A stretch of DNA of 39,299 bases. Source: Streptomyces amritsarensis (GTDB taxonomy: Bacteria > Actinomycetota > Actinomycetes > Streptomycetales > Streptomycetaceae). Below, in pieces: positions 8,388-18,379 of this stretch. Below the pieces are notes generated by a model. The model saw only the letters and a program-made list of their open reading frames with translations. It did not search any database and was not told the origin of the DNA. A program made the position numbers and the translations under genes. Each line of letters opens with the position of its first letter. The stretch's first letter is position 1. The stretch spans positions 1-39,299 of the forward strand of contig NZ_MQUR01000074.1 in NCBI RefSeq assembly GCF_001953875.1. Reading direction: 5' to 3'.

Positions 8388-8434
8388 GGGCCGCGGTCAC
8401 GTCCACGCCACCCTGCGTGACATGACCGCGGCCC
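8388..8434 (+). terminator. Hairpin between VOC and UvrA-like genes
   Basis: Perfect 12-bp arms (8388-8399 and 8423-8434) with a 23-nt loop lie 18 bp after the VOC stop and 35 bp before the UvrA-like start. There is no U-tract. It could terminate, or partly terminate, the AraC-VOC transcript. Confidence 0.5.
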
Positions 8435-8468
8435 CGGCCCGCCCCATGGATGAGGAGACACGTCAGGC

Positions 8469-10853
<2,385 letters not shown>

Positions 10854-10901
10854 GCGGCGGGTCCGCGGGGCCGCGCCGCGGGCTGCGGAGCTGCGTCCGA
10901 T

Positions 10902-10930
10902 CCGGTCGCGTACGGTGCGTACGCGACCGG
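10902..10930 (+). terminator. Perfect inverted repeat after the UvrA-like gene
   Basis: Twelve-base arms CCGGTCGCGTAC and GTACGCGACCGG flank a 5-nt loop, 49 bp after the UvrA-like stop and 30 bp before the esterase start. The compact loop fits a terminator. The short spacing to the next gene also allows an operator for a dimeric regulator. Confidence 0.55.
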
Positions 10931-10959
10931 GACCGGGCGGTGCGCGGAAGGCATGCCGG

Positions 10960-12612
10960 GTGACGGTGACGCATCGCGGATCTGGCCGCCGCTACCCGGC
11001 CCGCCGGCCCCTCCTCGCGGCGGTGTGCGCCCTGGCGCTGGCCGCCGCGGCGGCCGGGCCGCTCGGCTGCGGGGGCCGCCCGGGGCCTGCGCCGGTCGGC
11101 GAGACGGTCCGCACGGACGCCGGAGCGGTGCGCGGTGTGCGGTCGGGCCCGCACCTCCTCTTCCGCGGCGTCCCGTACGCGGGCGCCCCCGAGGGGCGGC
11201 ACCGGTGGGCGCCGCCCCGCCCCGTACCGCCCTGGAACGGGGTCCGGGACGCGACCTCGCCGGGGCCGCTGTGCCCGCAGGTCCCCTCGCCGTACGCGCG
11301 GATCTCCAGTACGGAGGAGGACTGCCTGGTCCTGAACGTGACCACGCCGCCCGCGGCGGACCGGCGGCGGGCCGCGCCGGTACTGGTCTGGATCCACGGC
11401 GACGGCTCCGTGGGCGGCGGTTCCTTCTTCGACGGACGCCGGCTGGCCGCGCGCGGCCTGGTGGTCGTCACCGTCAACTACCGGCTCGGCGTCTTCGGCG
11501 GTCTCGCCCTGCCGGGTCTGGAGGGCTCCGGCACCTTCGGCATGCAGGACCAGCGGGCTGCCCTGGCCTGGGTCCGCAGGAACGCTCGGGCCTTCGGCGG
11601 GGATCCGGGCAACGTCACCGTCGCGGGCGTGTCGTTCGGGGCGTCGGCCATCGCGGGGCACCTGACCTCGCCCGCCTCCGCGGGGCTGTTCCACCGCGCG
11701 GTCATGGCGAGCGGTGAGGGCGCGATGGACATGCCGGCGGGTGCGATGGGGCCGGGCGTACCGGGATACCCCTGGTACGTCTGGCGGACCGGGCGGGAGA
11801 TGGAGGACATCACTGCGGCGATGACGGCCTCCCTGGGCTGCGGCGGCGACCGCCCGGAGCGCACCCTCGCCTGCCTGCGCGCCCTGCCGGTGCGCAGGAT
11901 CCTGGAGGTGCCGTACATCATGAACGCCTTCCAGGCTTTGGGGTACGGCAACGCCACCCTGCCCGAACTGCCGCCCGCGGCGCTGCGCGCCGGACGCTTC
12001 CACCGGGTGCCCGTCCTGTCGGGCGCCACCCGCGACGAGCACCGCACCTTCGTCGCGATGGCGTACCACGCGGCCGGGAGGCCCTTCACCGAGGCGGACT
12101 ACGACCGCGCGCTGCGGACCGCGTTCGGCGCGGGCTCCGCGGCGCGGGTCCGCGCCGCGTACCCGCCCCGTGCGTTCGCGTCCCCGGCGCTGGCGTGGGC
12201 GGCGGTGGTCACCGACCGGATGTGGGCGCGGGGAACGCAGGCCCAGCACGACGCGCTCGCGCCGTACGTGCCCGTGTACGCGTACGAGTTCGCGGACCGG
12301 GGCGCGCCGATGTTCCTTCCGCTGCCGGGTGGCTTCGCCTTCGGGGCCTTCCATGCCGGTGACGTCCCGTACCTGTTCGAGGACGAGGCCGCCGAGCCGC
12401 TGTTCACCGCGGAGCAGCGCCGGCTGTCGGCCGCGATGACCGGCTACTGGGCGGGGTTCGCCCGTACCGGCGCACCGCGGGGGGAGGGCCTGCCGGCCTG
12501 GCGGCCCCACCGCGTGGACCGGCCGTACACGCAGTCGCTGGCGCCGCGGCGGATCGGTCCCGTCGACTACCGCCGGGAGCACCGCCTCGCCTTCTGGGAC
12601 GGCCTGTCCTGA
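10960..12612 (+). CDS. Secreted type B carboxylesterase (possible lipoprotein)
   Basis: A 550-aa alpha/beta hydrolase of the carboxylesterase type B family. It has FRGVPYAGAPEG near the N-terminus, EEDCLVLNV, a Gly-rich oxyanion loop (HGDGSVGGGS), nucleophile elbow G-V-S225-F-G, acid Glu360 in GATRDEHRTF, and His465 in FHAGDVPYLFE. The triad is complete. The elbow reads GVSFG instead of the usual GESAG. The N-terminus has a basic region, a long Ala/Leu segment and then PLGC, a weak lipobox, so the protein is exported and perhaps lipid-anchored. The GTG at 10960 follows GGAAGG about 8 nt upstream. Confidence 0.9.
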   Translation: MTVTHRGSGRRYPARRPLLAAVCALALAAAAAGPLGCGGRPGPAPVGETVRTDAGAVRGVRSGPHLLFRGVPYAGAPEGRHRWAPPRPVPPWNGVRDATSPGPLCPQVPSPYARISSTEEDCLVLNVTTPPAADRRRAAPVLVWIHGDGSVGGGSFFDGRRLAARGLVVVTVNYRLGVFGGLALPGLEGSGTFGMQDQRAALAWVRRNARAFGGDPGNVTVAGVSFGASAIAGHLTSPASAGLFHRAVMASGEGAMDMPAGAMGPGVPGYPWYVWRTGREMEDITAAMTASLGCGGDRPERTLACLRALPVRRILEVPYIMNAFQALGYGNATLPELPPAALRAGRFHRVPVLSGATRDEHRTFVAMAYHAAGRPFTEADYDRALRTAFGAGSAARVRAAYPPRAFASPALAWAAVVTDRMWARGTQAQHDALAPYVPVYAYEFADRGAPMFLPLPGGFAFGAFHAGDVPYLFEDEAAEPLFTAEQRRLSAAMTGYWAGFARTGAPRGEGLPAWRPHRVDRPYTQSLAPRRIGPVDYRREHRLAFWDGLS

Positions 12613-12746
12613 CGCGGGCCCGGCGCCGCCGGCGCACCCGTCGGCGGGGCCGCACGGGTTCCCGCCAACTCTCCGCATTCCCGGCCGAGTTGTACTTACG
12701 CTGACTATGTTCTACGGGGCACATCAGTCCGCCCCAGGAGGTCAGA

Positions 12747-14849
12747 TTGCAGTCCAGGCGCTCCTTCGCGCTTTCCCGCCTGTTACGCCGCTCCCACCTG
12801 CTCATAGCCTTCGCCCTCGGTTCCCTGCTGATCGGCCTGACACCGTGGCTCGGGGTCACGAGCACGGCGGCGGCCGGCCGGGTCCCGGGGCCGCGGGCGG
12901 CGCCCGTGCCCACCGACCAGCAGGCGGCGGTGCAGTCGCCGCACCACGGCATCGCGCCGGCGAACGCCATGGAGCCCGCGGCTCCCGTTCTCGACCGGGC
13001 CGGGTGGACGGCGACGGCGAGCGACGAGGAGACCACCGGCGAGAACGGCCGCGCCGCCAACGTCCTCGACGGCGACGCCAACACGATCTGGCACAGCAAA
13101 TGGACCGCCCCCGCCGCCGCGCTGCCGCACACCATCACCATCGACATGCACCGCACCGCGGTCGTCTCCGCCCTCGTCTACCATCCCCGCGGCACCGGGC
13201 CCAACGGGCGGGCGGGCGCGTACACCGTCTCGACCAGCACCGACGGCATCTCCTTCGGCGCCGCGGTGGCGTCGGGCACCTGGCGCGACGACGACACCGT
13301 CAAGACCGCCACCTTCACCCGCGCCGCGCCCACCCGGTACGTACGCCTCACCGTGACCACCGAGGCCGGCGGCCGCGGTCCGTGGACCTCGGCGGGCGAG
13401 ATACGCCTGAGCGGGCCGGCCAGCCCCGCCGTGCACGGCTCCTGGGGCCGGGTCATCGGCTTCCCGCTGGTGCCGGTGGCCACCGCCGCCCTGCCCGGGG
13501 ACAAGCTGCTCGCGTGGTCCGCGTACGCCGTCGACCGCTTCGGCGGCAGCAACGGCTACACCCAGACGGCGATCCTGGACCTGAAGACCGGCAAGGTCAC
13601 CCAGCGCCGCATCGACAACACCGGCCACGACATGTTCTGCCCCGGCATAGCCATGCTGGCCGACGGCCGGGTCCTGGTCACCGGCGGCAGCAACGCGGAG
13701 AAGGCCAGCGTCTACGACCCGGCCACCGACTCCTGGTCCGCGACCACCGACATGAACATCGCCCGCGGCTACCAGGCCATGACGCTGCTCTCCACCGGTG
13801 AGGCCTTCGTCCTCGGCGGGTCCTGGAGCGGCAACGCGAGCACCGACAAGGCCGGTGAGGTCTGGTCGCCGGACACCCGGACGTGGCGAAAGCTCCCCGG
13901 CGTTCTGGCGTCGCAGGCACTGACGGCCGATCCGGCGGGCCCCTACCGCGCCGACAACCACATGTGGCTGCACGCCACTTCGGGCGGCAAGGTCCTCCAG
14001 CTGGGCCCGAGCAAGCAGATGAACTGGATCTCCACCAGCGGCCAGGGCTCCGTCACCCCGGCCGGCACCCGGGCCGACAGCCAGGACGCCATGACGGGCA
14101 ACGCCGTCCCGTACGACATCGGCAAGCTGGTCACGCTGGGCGGCTCCCCGGCCTACCAGGACTCCCCCGCCACGCAGCGGGCGTACACCGTGGGCATCTC
14201 GGGCAGCCAGGTCCAGGCGGCCCGCACGGGGGACATGACGCACCCGCGCGCGTTCAGCAACAGCGTCGTCCTGCCGGACGGCAAGGTGGCGGTCTTCGGC
14301 GGCCAGGCGCATCCGGTGCCCTTCAGCGACGCCACCTCGGTCCTCACGCCCGAACTGTGGGACCCGGCGACCGGCAGGTTCACCCCGCTGGCCTCCATGG
14401 CCGTCCCCCGCAACTACCACAGTGTGGCCAACCTGCTGCCGGACGGCCGGGTCTTCTCCGGCGGCGGCGGCCTGTGCGGCGACTGCGCGACCAACCATCC
14501 CGACGGGGCGGTCTTCACTCCGCCCTACCTGCTCGACGCGGACGGTTCGCCGAAGCCGCGGCCCGTCATCACCGGCGGCGTGCCCCCGAGGGCGGCTCCC
14601 GGCACGCAGCTGACGGTGAGCACCGGGTCGTCCGTGGCGTCGTTCGTCCTGATGCGGGCCGCGGCCGCGACGCACTCCACGGACAACGACCAGCGCAGGG
14701 TACCGCTCGTGTCCACGTCGACGGGAACGGGCGCGTACACGGTGTCGATCCCCGCGGACACCGGTGTGGTGCTGCCGGGGACGTACATGCTCTTCGCCCT
14801 CGACGCCCAAGGGGTGCCGAGCATCGGGCAGTTCGTCACCGTTTCCTGA
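12747..14849 (+). CDS. Secreted galactose oxidase (CBM32 + kelch copper-radical oxidase)
   Basis: This 700-aa protein resembles fungal galactose oxidase over its full length. Its domains are a signal region (1-44, with a Tat-like SRRSFAL), a CBM32/F5-8C domain (~80-222), a seven-bladed kelch propeller and a C-terminal DUF1929 domain. The thioether pair is Cys298 (HDMFCPG) and Tyr342 (RGYQ), with stacking Trp360. Copper ligands are Tyr557, His558 and His643 (THSTDNDQRR). Residues equivalent to the fungal galactose contacts are also kept: Phe265, Tyr400-Arg401, Tyr470-Gln471 and Phe503. It should oxidise the C6 alcohol of galactose to aldehyde with release of H2O2. The start is TTG with an ideal AGGAGGT. 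Codon 13 is TTA, implying bldA control. Confidence 0.93.
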   Translation: MQSRRSFALSRLLRRSHLLIAFALGSLLIGLTPWLGVTSTAAAGRVPGPRAAPVPTDQQAAVQSPHHGIAPANAMEPAAPVLDRAGWTATASDEETTGENGRAANVLDGDANTIWHSKWTAPAAALPHTITIDMHRTAVVSALVYHPRGTGPNGRAGAYTVSTSTDGISFGAAVASGTWRDDDTVKTATFTRAAPTRYVRLTVTTEAGGRGPWTSAGEIRLSGPASPAVHGSWGRVIGFPLVPVATAALPGDKLLAWSAYAVDRFGGSNGYTQTAILDLKTGKVTQRRIDNTGHDMFCPGIAMLADGRVLVTGGSNAEKASVYDPATDSWSATTDMNIARGYQAMTLLSTGEAFVLGGSWSGNASTDKAGEVWSPDTRTWRKLPGVLASQALTADPAGPYRADNHMWLHATSGGKVLQLGPSKQMNWISTSGQGSVTPAGTRADSQDAMTGNAVPYDIGKLVTLGGSPAYQDSPATQRAYTVGISGSQVQAARTGDMTHPRAFSNSVVLPDGKVAVFGGQAHPVPFSDATSVLTPELWDPATGRFTPLASMAVPRNYHSVANLLPDGRVFSGGGGLCGDCATNHPDGAVFTPPYLLDADGSPKPRPVITGGVPPRAAPGTQLTVSTGSSVASFVLMRAAAATHSTDNDQRRVPLVSTSTGTGAYTVSIPADTGVVLPGTYMLFALDAQGVPSIGQFVTVS

Positions 14850-14892
14850 TCGGGAAGTGCGTCGCCCGGCCCGGTGGGGGCGGACGGCCGCA

Positions 14893-14940
14893 ACCCACGC
14901 GGGGCCCCGGGACAGGTGTCCCGGGGCCTTGCCCGTGGGT
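14893..14940 (+). terminator. Strong intrinsic-type terminator after galactose oxidase
   Basis: The inner stem has perfect 12-bp arms (14903-14914 and 14917-14928). It is enclosed by a second 7-bp stem, ACCCACG (14893-14899) with CGTGGGT (14934-14940). It starts 44 bp after the stop codon. A two-tier GC-rich hairpin without a U-tract is usual in Streptomyces. Confidence 0.85.
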
Positions 14941-15124
14941 CGGTCCTGCGGCCGCGGGGGGCGGTCCGCCATCGGCGCATCGGGACGGCGTGGAGAACGG
15001 CCCGCGCCACCCACCACGACCGGCATGTGATCCTTACCGGCCTTCCGCACGGCCGTCGTGGCCGGATCCCGGCGGGTGGCACGGATGTTCGGGCCGGCGG
15101 GCGCCCCGCGCGGCCGGCCGCGGG

Positions 15125-15130
15125 TACGGT
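15125..15130 (+). promoter_or_regulatory. -10 hexamer for a leaderless TetR transcript
   Basis: TACGGT (TANNNT) ends exactly 6 nt before the ATG at 15137, and no ribosome site is present. This is the geometry of Streptomyces leaderless mRNAs. Confidence 0.4.
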
Positions 15131-15136
15131 TCCGGC

Positions 15137-15862
15137 ATGGACGACTCCACGACGAATTCGAGCAGCAACAGCGCAGCAGTGCCGGCGGTGGTCAGGGCGA
15201 CCGCACGCCGACAACTGGCGGAACTGGGGGCGTCGGGGCTGTCCCTCGACGCCGTGGCCCGCGACAGCGGTCTCACCGCCACGGCTGTGGAAGCCGTCTT
15301 CGCGCACCGGGACGACCTGCTGACCGCGCTGGTCGTCGACGCCTACGACGCCTCCGGTGCGGCAATGGAGCGGGCCGACCGGGCCGCCGCCGCCGGCGGT
15401 GCCACGGCCGGCGCCCGGCTCCTCGCCGCCACCCGGGCGCTGCGGGAGTGGGCCTTCGCCAACCCGGCGGAGTTCACGCTGATCTACGGATCGCCCGTGC
15501 CCGGCTACCACGCCCCGCAGGACACCGTCCCGCCCGCCTCGCGCACCCCCGCGGTCCTCGCCGGCATCCTGCGGTCGGCACTGGAGGCCGGTGAACTCTC
15601 CCCGCCGCGGCGGACGCTGCCCGGCGGGCTGCTGCGGCCGGAGGCCCTGGAGCTCTTCGGCGGTGTGCCCGAGGCCCCCTTCTCGGACATCGTCGAACGC
15701 GGCATCGTCCTGTGGAGCAGCCTGATCGGCCTGCTGGTGTTCCAGGTCTTCAGCCGGACGCACGACAGTGTCCTGGACGAGGCCGCCTACTTCGACGCCG
15801 CCATCGCCGTGGCGGCCGAGACCGTCGGACTCGAGGTTCCCCTCGGCGAGGGCGGCCGCTGA
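15137..15862 (+). CDS. TetR-family regulator with WHG-type C-terminal domain
   Basis: A 241-aa protein. The N-terminal helix-turn-helix spans about residues 15-65 (LSLDAVARDSGLTATAVEAVFAHRDDLLTALV), after a Ser/Asn-rich leader. The C-terminal ligand domain contains REWAFANPAEFTLIYGSPVPGY, typical of the TetR subgroup with the WHG domain. It is probably leaderless (TACGGT 6 nt before the ATG). Its stop lies one base before the GTG of the membrane protein gene, so the two are co-transcribed and probably translationally coupled. Confidence 0.9.
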   Translation: MDDSTTNSSSNSAAVPAVVRATARRQLAELGASGLSLDAVARDSGLTATAVEAVFAHRDDLLTALVVDAYDASGAAMERADRAAAAGGATAGARLLAATRALREWAFANPAEFTLIYGSPVPGYHAPQDTVPPASRTPAVLAGILRSALEAGELSPPRRTLPGGLLRPEALELFGGVPEAPFSDIVERGIVLWSSLIGLLVFQVFSRTHDSVLDEAAYFDAAIAVAAETVGLEVPLGEGGR

Positions 15863-15863
15863 C

Positions 15864-17039
15864 GTGACCGCCATCAGGACGCTCTGTTTCGCGATAGCGG
15901 CGCTCTCCTCCTACGCCGCGCTCTTCTACCGCCTCTCCCAGGCCCGGCGCAGTTGGCGCGACGGCGCCTACCGCGCGCTGATCGCCACCCTGCTGCTCCA
16001 GTGCCTCACGTTCACCATGGGCGCCGTGGCCATGGGCGGCGGCAGCTTCCTCGGCGTGGGCAACCTGGCCATCCTCATCATGCACCTGGCCGCGGTGGCC
16101 TTCTGCGTCGCGGCGCAGATCATCCTGCTGCGCTGGGCGGCGACGGACGAGGTGGCGGCCCGCGGGACCCGCTACTGGCTGATCACGGGCATCGCCCTCG
16201 ACGTGCTGCTGACGGCCCTGTTCTTCCTCGCGGACGGCCCCGGCCGGCCCCTGTCCGACTTCGACGGCACCAGCAGGCCGCTGCTCCTCACCTACCTGCT
16301 GGTCTTCATCGTGTCGCAGGCCGTGCCGTGCGTGACGATCTACCGCCAGTGCGGCCCGTACGCCCGGATGACGGACAACGCCTCGCTGCGCCAGGCCCTG
16401 CGGATGCTCTCCGTCGCCGCCGTGGTGCTGTTCCTCTACTGCACGGCCCGTACGGTCAACATCCTGACCGCGGCGGCCGGTGTGGACATCGGCGCCTGGA
16501 AGCTCGCCTCGAACGTCTTCAGCGCCTCGGGGATCGTGATCCTCTCCCTCAGTCTGATCAATTCCCTCTGGGGGCCGCCCGTTTCCCGGCTCACGGAATG
16601 GGCCCGCAGCTACCGCTCCTACCGGGCGCTGCACCCGCTGTGGCGGGACCTGTACGAGGCCTCGCCGGACATCGCGCTGGAACCTCCGGGTTCCTCGGTC
16701 TCCGACCTCAACTACCGCCTGCACCGCCGGGTGGTCGAAATCCGGGACGGATGGCGCGACTTGCGCCCCTACATCGACCGGGAGACGAACGCGGCCGGCG
16801 CCGCGGGCCGACAGCCGGGCGGCGGGGCGAACGGGGAGGCGGGTGCGGAGCTTCGGCAGGCCTTCGCGGAAGCGGCGCAGATCAGACAGGCTCTGCAGGC
16901 GAAGCGGACCGGCATCGTCCCCGACCACAGCAAGGACGCGGGCGATTTCGACGACCGCGACACGGACAACTTCGTGGCGGAAGTCGCCTGGCTCACCCAG
17001 GTCGCCACCGCCTACAGTAAGCTCAGCAAGGCGAGTTGA
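15864..17039 (+). CDS. MAB_1171c-family (DUF6545) seven-helix membrane protein
   Basis: A 391-aa protein with seven hydrophobic helices (about residues 4-22, 38-57, 66-88, 103-122, 139-160, 178-198, 212-235). A cytoplasmic C-terminal domain of ~155 residues contains YRALHPLWRDLYEASPDIAL and LHRRVVEIRDGWRDLRPYI, the pattern of DUF6545 in the MAB_1171c putative-transporter family. The function is unknown. The GTG is one base after the TetR stop. In actinobacteria these proteins often sit next to XRE and ImmA/IrrE genes, as here, which suggests a common signalling, toxin or peptide-export pathway. The C-terminal ~60 residues are charged and possibly flexible. Two strong hairpins follow. Confidence 0.85.
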   Translation: MTAIRTLCFAIAALSSYAALFYRLSQARRSWRDGAYRALIATLLLQCLTFTMGAVAMGGGSFLGVGNLAILIMHLAAVAFCVAAQIILLRWAATDEVAARGTRYWLITGIALDVLLTALFFLADGPGRPLSDFDGTSRPLLLTYLLVFIVSQAVPCVTIYRQCGPYARMTDNASLRQALRMLSVAAVVLFLYCTARTVNILTAAAGVDIGAWKLASNVFSASGIVILSLSLINSLWGPPVSRLTEWARSYRSYRALHPLWRDLYEASPDIALEPPGSSVSDLNYRLHRRVVEIRDGWRDLRPYIDRETNAAGAAGRQPGGGANGEAGAELRQAFAEAAQIRQALQAKRTGIVPDHSKDAGDFDDRDTDNFVAEVAWLTQVATAYSKLSKAS

Positions 17040-17044
17040 GAGCT

Positions 17045-17080
17045 CCCGCCCGGTTTGCATCCCCCGTCAAACCGGGCGGG
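17045..17080 (+). terminator. First of two tandem terminators after the MAB_1171c gene
   Basis: Perfect 12-bp arms CCCGCCCGGTTT (17045-17056) and AAACCGGGCGGG (17069-17080) flank a 12-nt loop, 5 bp after the stop codon. Confidence 0.85.
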
Positions 17081-17128
17081 CACTCCCGTTCCCCCGTGTT
17101 TCATCGGGCCGGACGGGTGGCTTCCGCC

Positions 17129-17173
17129 CGGACTGGCCCGGCCCATCCCCCGAGGGCCGGGCCAGTCCGATTT
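17129..17173 (+). terminator. Second tandem terminator, 16-bp stem
   Basis: Perfect 16-bp arms occupy 17129-17144 and 17154-17169 with a 9-nt loop, followed by ATTT. With the hairpin at 17045 it should isolate the XRE-ImmA transcript from the upstream pair. Confidence 0.88.
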
Positions 17174-17211
17174 CCGCAGCAACCCGACCCCGTTTCCCCC
17201 GTGAGTCGCGT

Positions 17212-17310
17212 TAGCTGACAGCTATCGGCGAGACCCAACGTTGGCGGAGTCCAGGCCAATTGTCAACTGACCGCTATTCTGGGAAACTGACGTATAGCCA
17301 AGGGCTATAC
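17212..17310 (+). promoter_or_regulatory. Inverted repeats upstream of the XRE-ImmA operon (putative operators/promoter)
   Basis: Three dyads crowd the upstream region. TAGCT-GAC-AGCTA is at 17212-17224, the palindrome CCAACGTTGG at 17235-17244, and GTATAGCC-AAG-GGCTATAC, with perfect 8-bp arms, at 17292-17310. The first and last share TAGC-N5-GCTA. A TTGTCA -35-like hexamer lies at 17260-17265, but no convincing -10 at 17-18 nt was found. The downstream dyad is next to the ribosome site, so binding there would block expression. Autoregulation by the XRE protein is the simplest reading. Confidence 0.55.
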
Positions 17311-17338
17311 CGAGGAGGTGACGGGAGGAAGGTTCACC

Positions 17339-17791
17339 ATGACGGAGACCGAGACCGGGGGCGATGACCGGCCCCTGCTCGCAGTACGTCTCGACGACCT
17401 GTTCAGGACGGTTCGACCCAAGGGCAAGCACTGGACCAACGCCGAGGTGGCGGAGGAGCTGAAGCGGGCCAACCCCGAACTCAAGGTCGGGGGTGTGTAC
17501 TTGTCGCAGCTGCGGACGGGGAAGCGCTCCAATCCCTCACCCGACCTCCTCGCCGCCCTCGCCCGCTTCTTCGGCGTCTCGGTCGCGTACTTCTTCGACG
17601 ACAAGGTCGCACAGTCGGTCCTCAGCGAGATCGCCGCCATCGAGGCGCTGCGGCAGTCCGGGGTCCGCGCCGTGGCGATGCGGGCGGCCGGGATGAAGAA
17701 GGAGAACCTGCAGGCCATCACGGCCATCATGGACCAGTACCGGCAGTTGCAGGGGCTCCCGCCCGTCGACGATCCCTCCGGTCCCGAATGA
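17339..17791 (+). CDS. XRE-family transcriptional regulator
   Basis: A 150-aa protein. A helix-turn-helix spans about residues 30-88 (NAEVAEELKR ... GGVYLSQLRTGKRSNPS, then LLAALARFFGVSVAYFFDD). A C-terminal helical region follows, and the protein ends Pro/Asp-rich. The ATG at 17339 has GGGAGGAAGG 6 nt upstream. A GTG seven codons earlier is an alternative. The stop overlaps the ImmA start (ATGA), so the two proteins are translationally coupled. In known XRE-ImmA pairs (ICEBs1 ImmR/ImmA, phage repressor systems) the protease cleaves the repressor. Confidence 0.92.
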   Translation: MTETETGGDDRPLLAVRLDDLFRTVRPKGKHWTNAEVAEELKRANPELKVGGVYLSQLRTGKRSNPSPDLLAALARFFGVSVAYFFDDKVAQSVLSEIAAIEALRQSGVRAVAMRAAGMKKENLQAITAIMDQYRQLQGLPPVDDPSGPE

Positions 17792-18369
17792 GGGGCGCCA
17801 GGAAGGAGCGGTCGGCCGGCCAGGACCGCCGCACACAGCTCAAGAAGCTCCGGAAGGCCGGTGCGGAGCGGATCGCCGAACTGGACCTGCCGAAGGCGAC
17901 CGACGTGGCCGAACTGTGCCGGCACCTCGGTGAGGCGCGGGGCCGCCCCATCCTCCTGGTGCCGATGCAGATGCCCTCGTCGCACCCGTGCGGCATGTGG
18001 GTCGCCGCCCGCGACGAGGACCTCATCTTCTACGACGCCAACACCACCAGCGCGCATCAGGAGCACATCATCTTGCACGAGCTGGGCCACATCATCTGCT
18101 GCCATCGCGGTGCCGGCGGGCTGGACGAGGCGGCCGCCCGGCTGCTCTTCCCCAACCTCGACCCCGAACTCGTCCGCGACATGCTCCTGCGCGCGGCCTA
18201 CGACGACGTGCAGGAGCAGGAGGCGGAGATCATCGCCTACCTGCTCTCCCAGCGGATGGGCGGTGCCGCCGAGGGACGGGACGGCGCCGCCCCCTCCGGC
18301 GAGGCGGGAGCGGCCGGCGATCCCGGGACGAGCGCCATGCTCAGCCGCATAGAACGCACGCTGTTCTGA
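17788..18369 (+). CDS. ImmA/IrrE-like metallopeptidase
   Basis: A 193-aa protein with a zinc-peptidase motif HELGH at about residues 97-101 (EHIILHELGHIICCH). An acidic helix downstream (VQEQEAEIIAYLLSQRM) supplies the expected third metal ligand Glu. The Ala/Gly-rich region after about residue 155 is probably flexible. It overlaps the XRE gene by 4 bp. Its stop lies 10 bp from the end of the convergent KS-ACP-AONS gene with no terminator between them. The likely substrate is the XRE partner, by analogy with ImmA-ImmR. This has not been shown for this subfamily. Confidence 0.88.
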   Translation: MRGARKERSAGQDRRTQLKKLRKAGAERIAELDLPKATDVAELCRHLGEARGRPILLVPMQMPSSHPCGMWVAARDEDLIFYDANTTSAHQEHIILHELGHIICCHRGAGGLDEAAARLLFPNLDPELVRDMLLRAAYDDVQEQEAEIIAYLLSQRMGGAAEGRDGAAPSGEAGAAGDPGTSAMLSRIERTLF

Positions 18370-18379
18370 CATGGCCGGA

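Noticed and set aside
12613..12746. Promoter hexamers TTGTAC and TATGTT before the galactose oxidase gene
   Set aside because: They are only 10 nt apart, and no alternative partner with 17-18-nt spacing was found.
12783..15050. Minus-strand open frame of about 750 codons opposite galactose oxidase
   Set aside because: The galactose oxidase residues are unmistakable on the plus strand. The opposite frame is a composition artefact.
15121..15126. GGGTAC as a sigma-B-type -10 before the TetR gene
   Set aside because: No GNNT lies 14-16 nt upstream. A TACGGT -10 with a leaderless start explains the site better.
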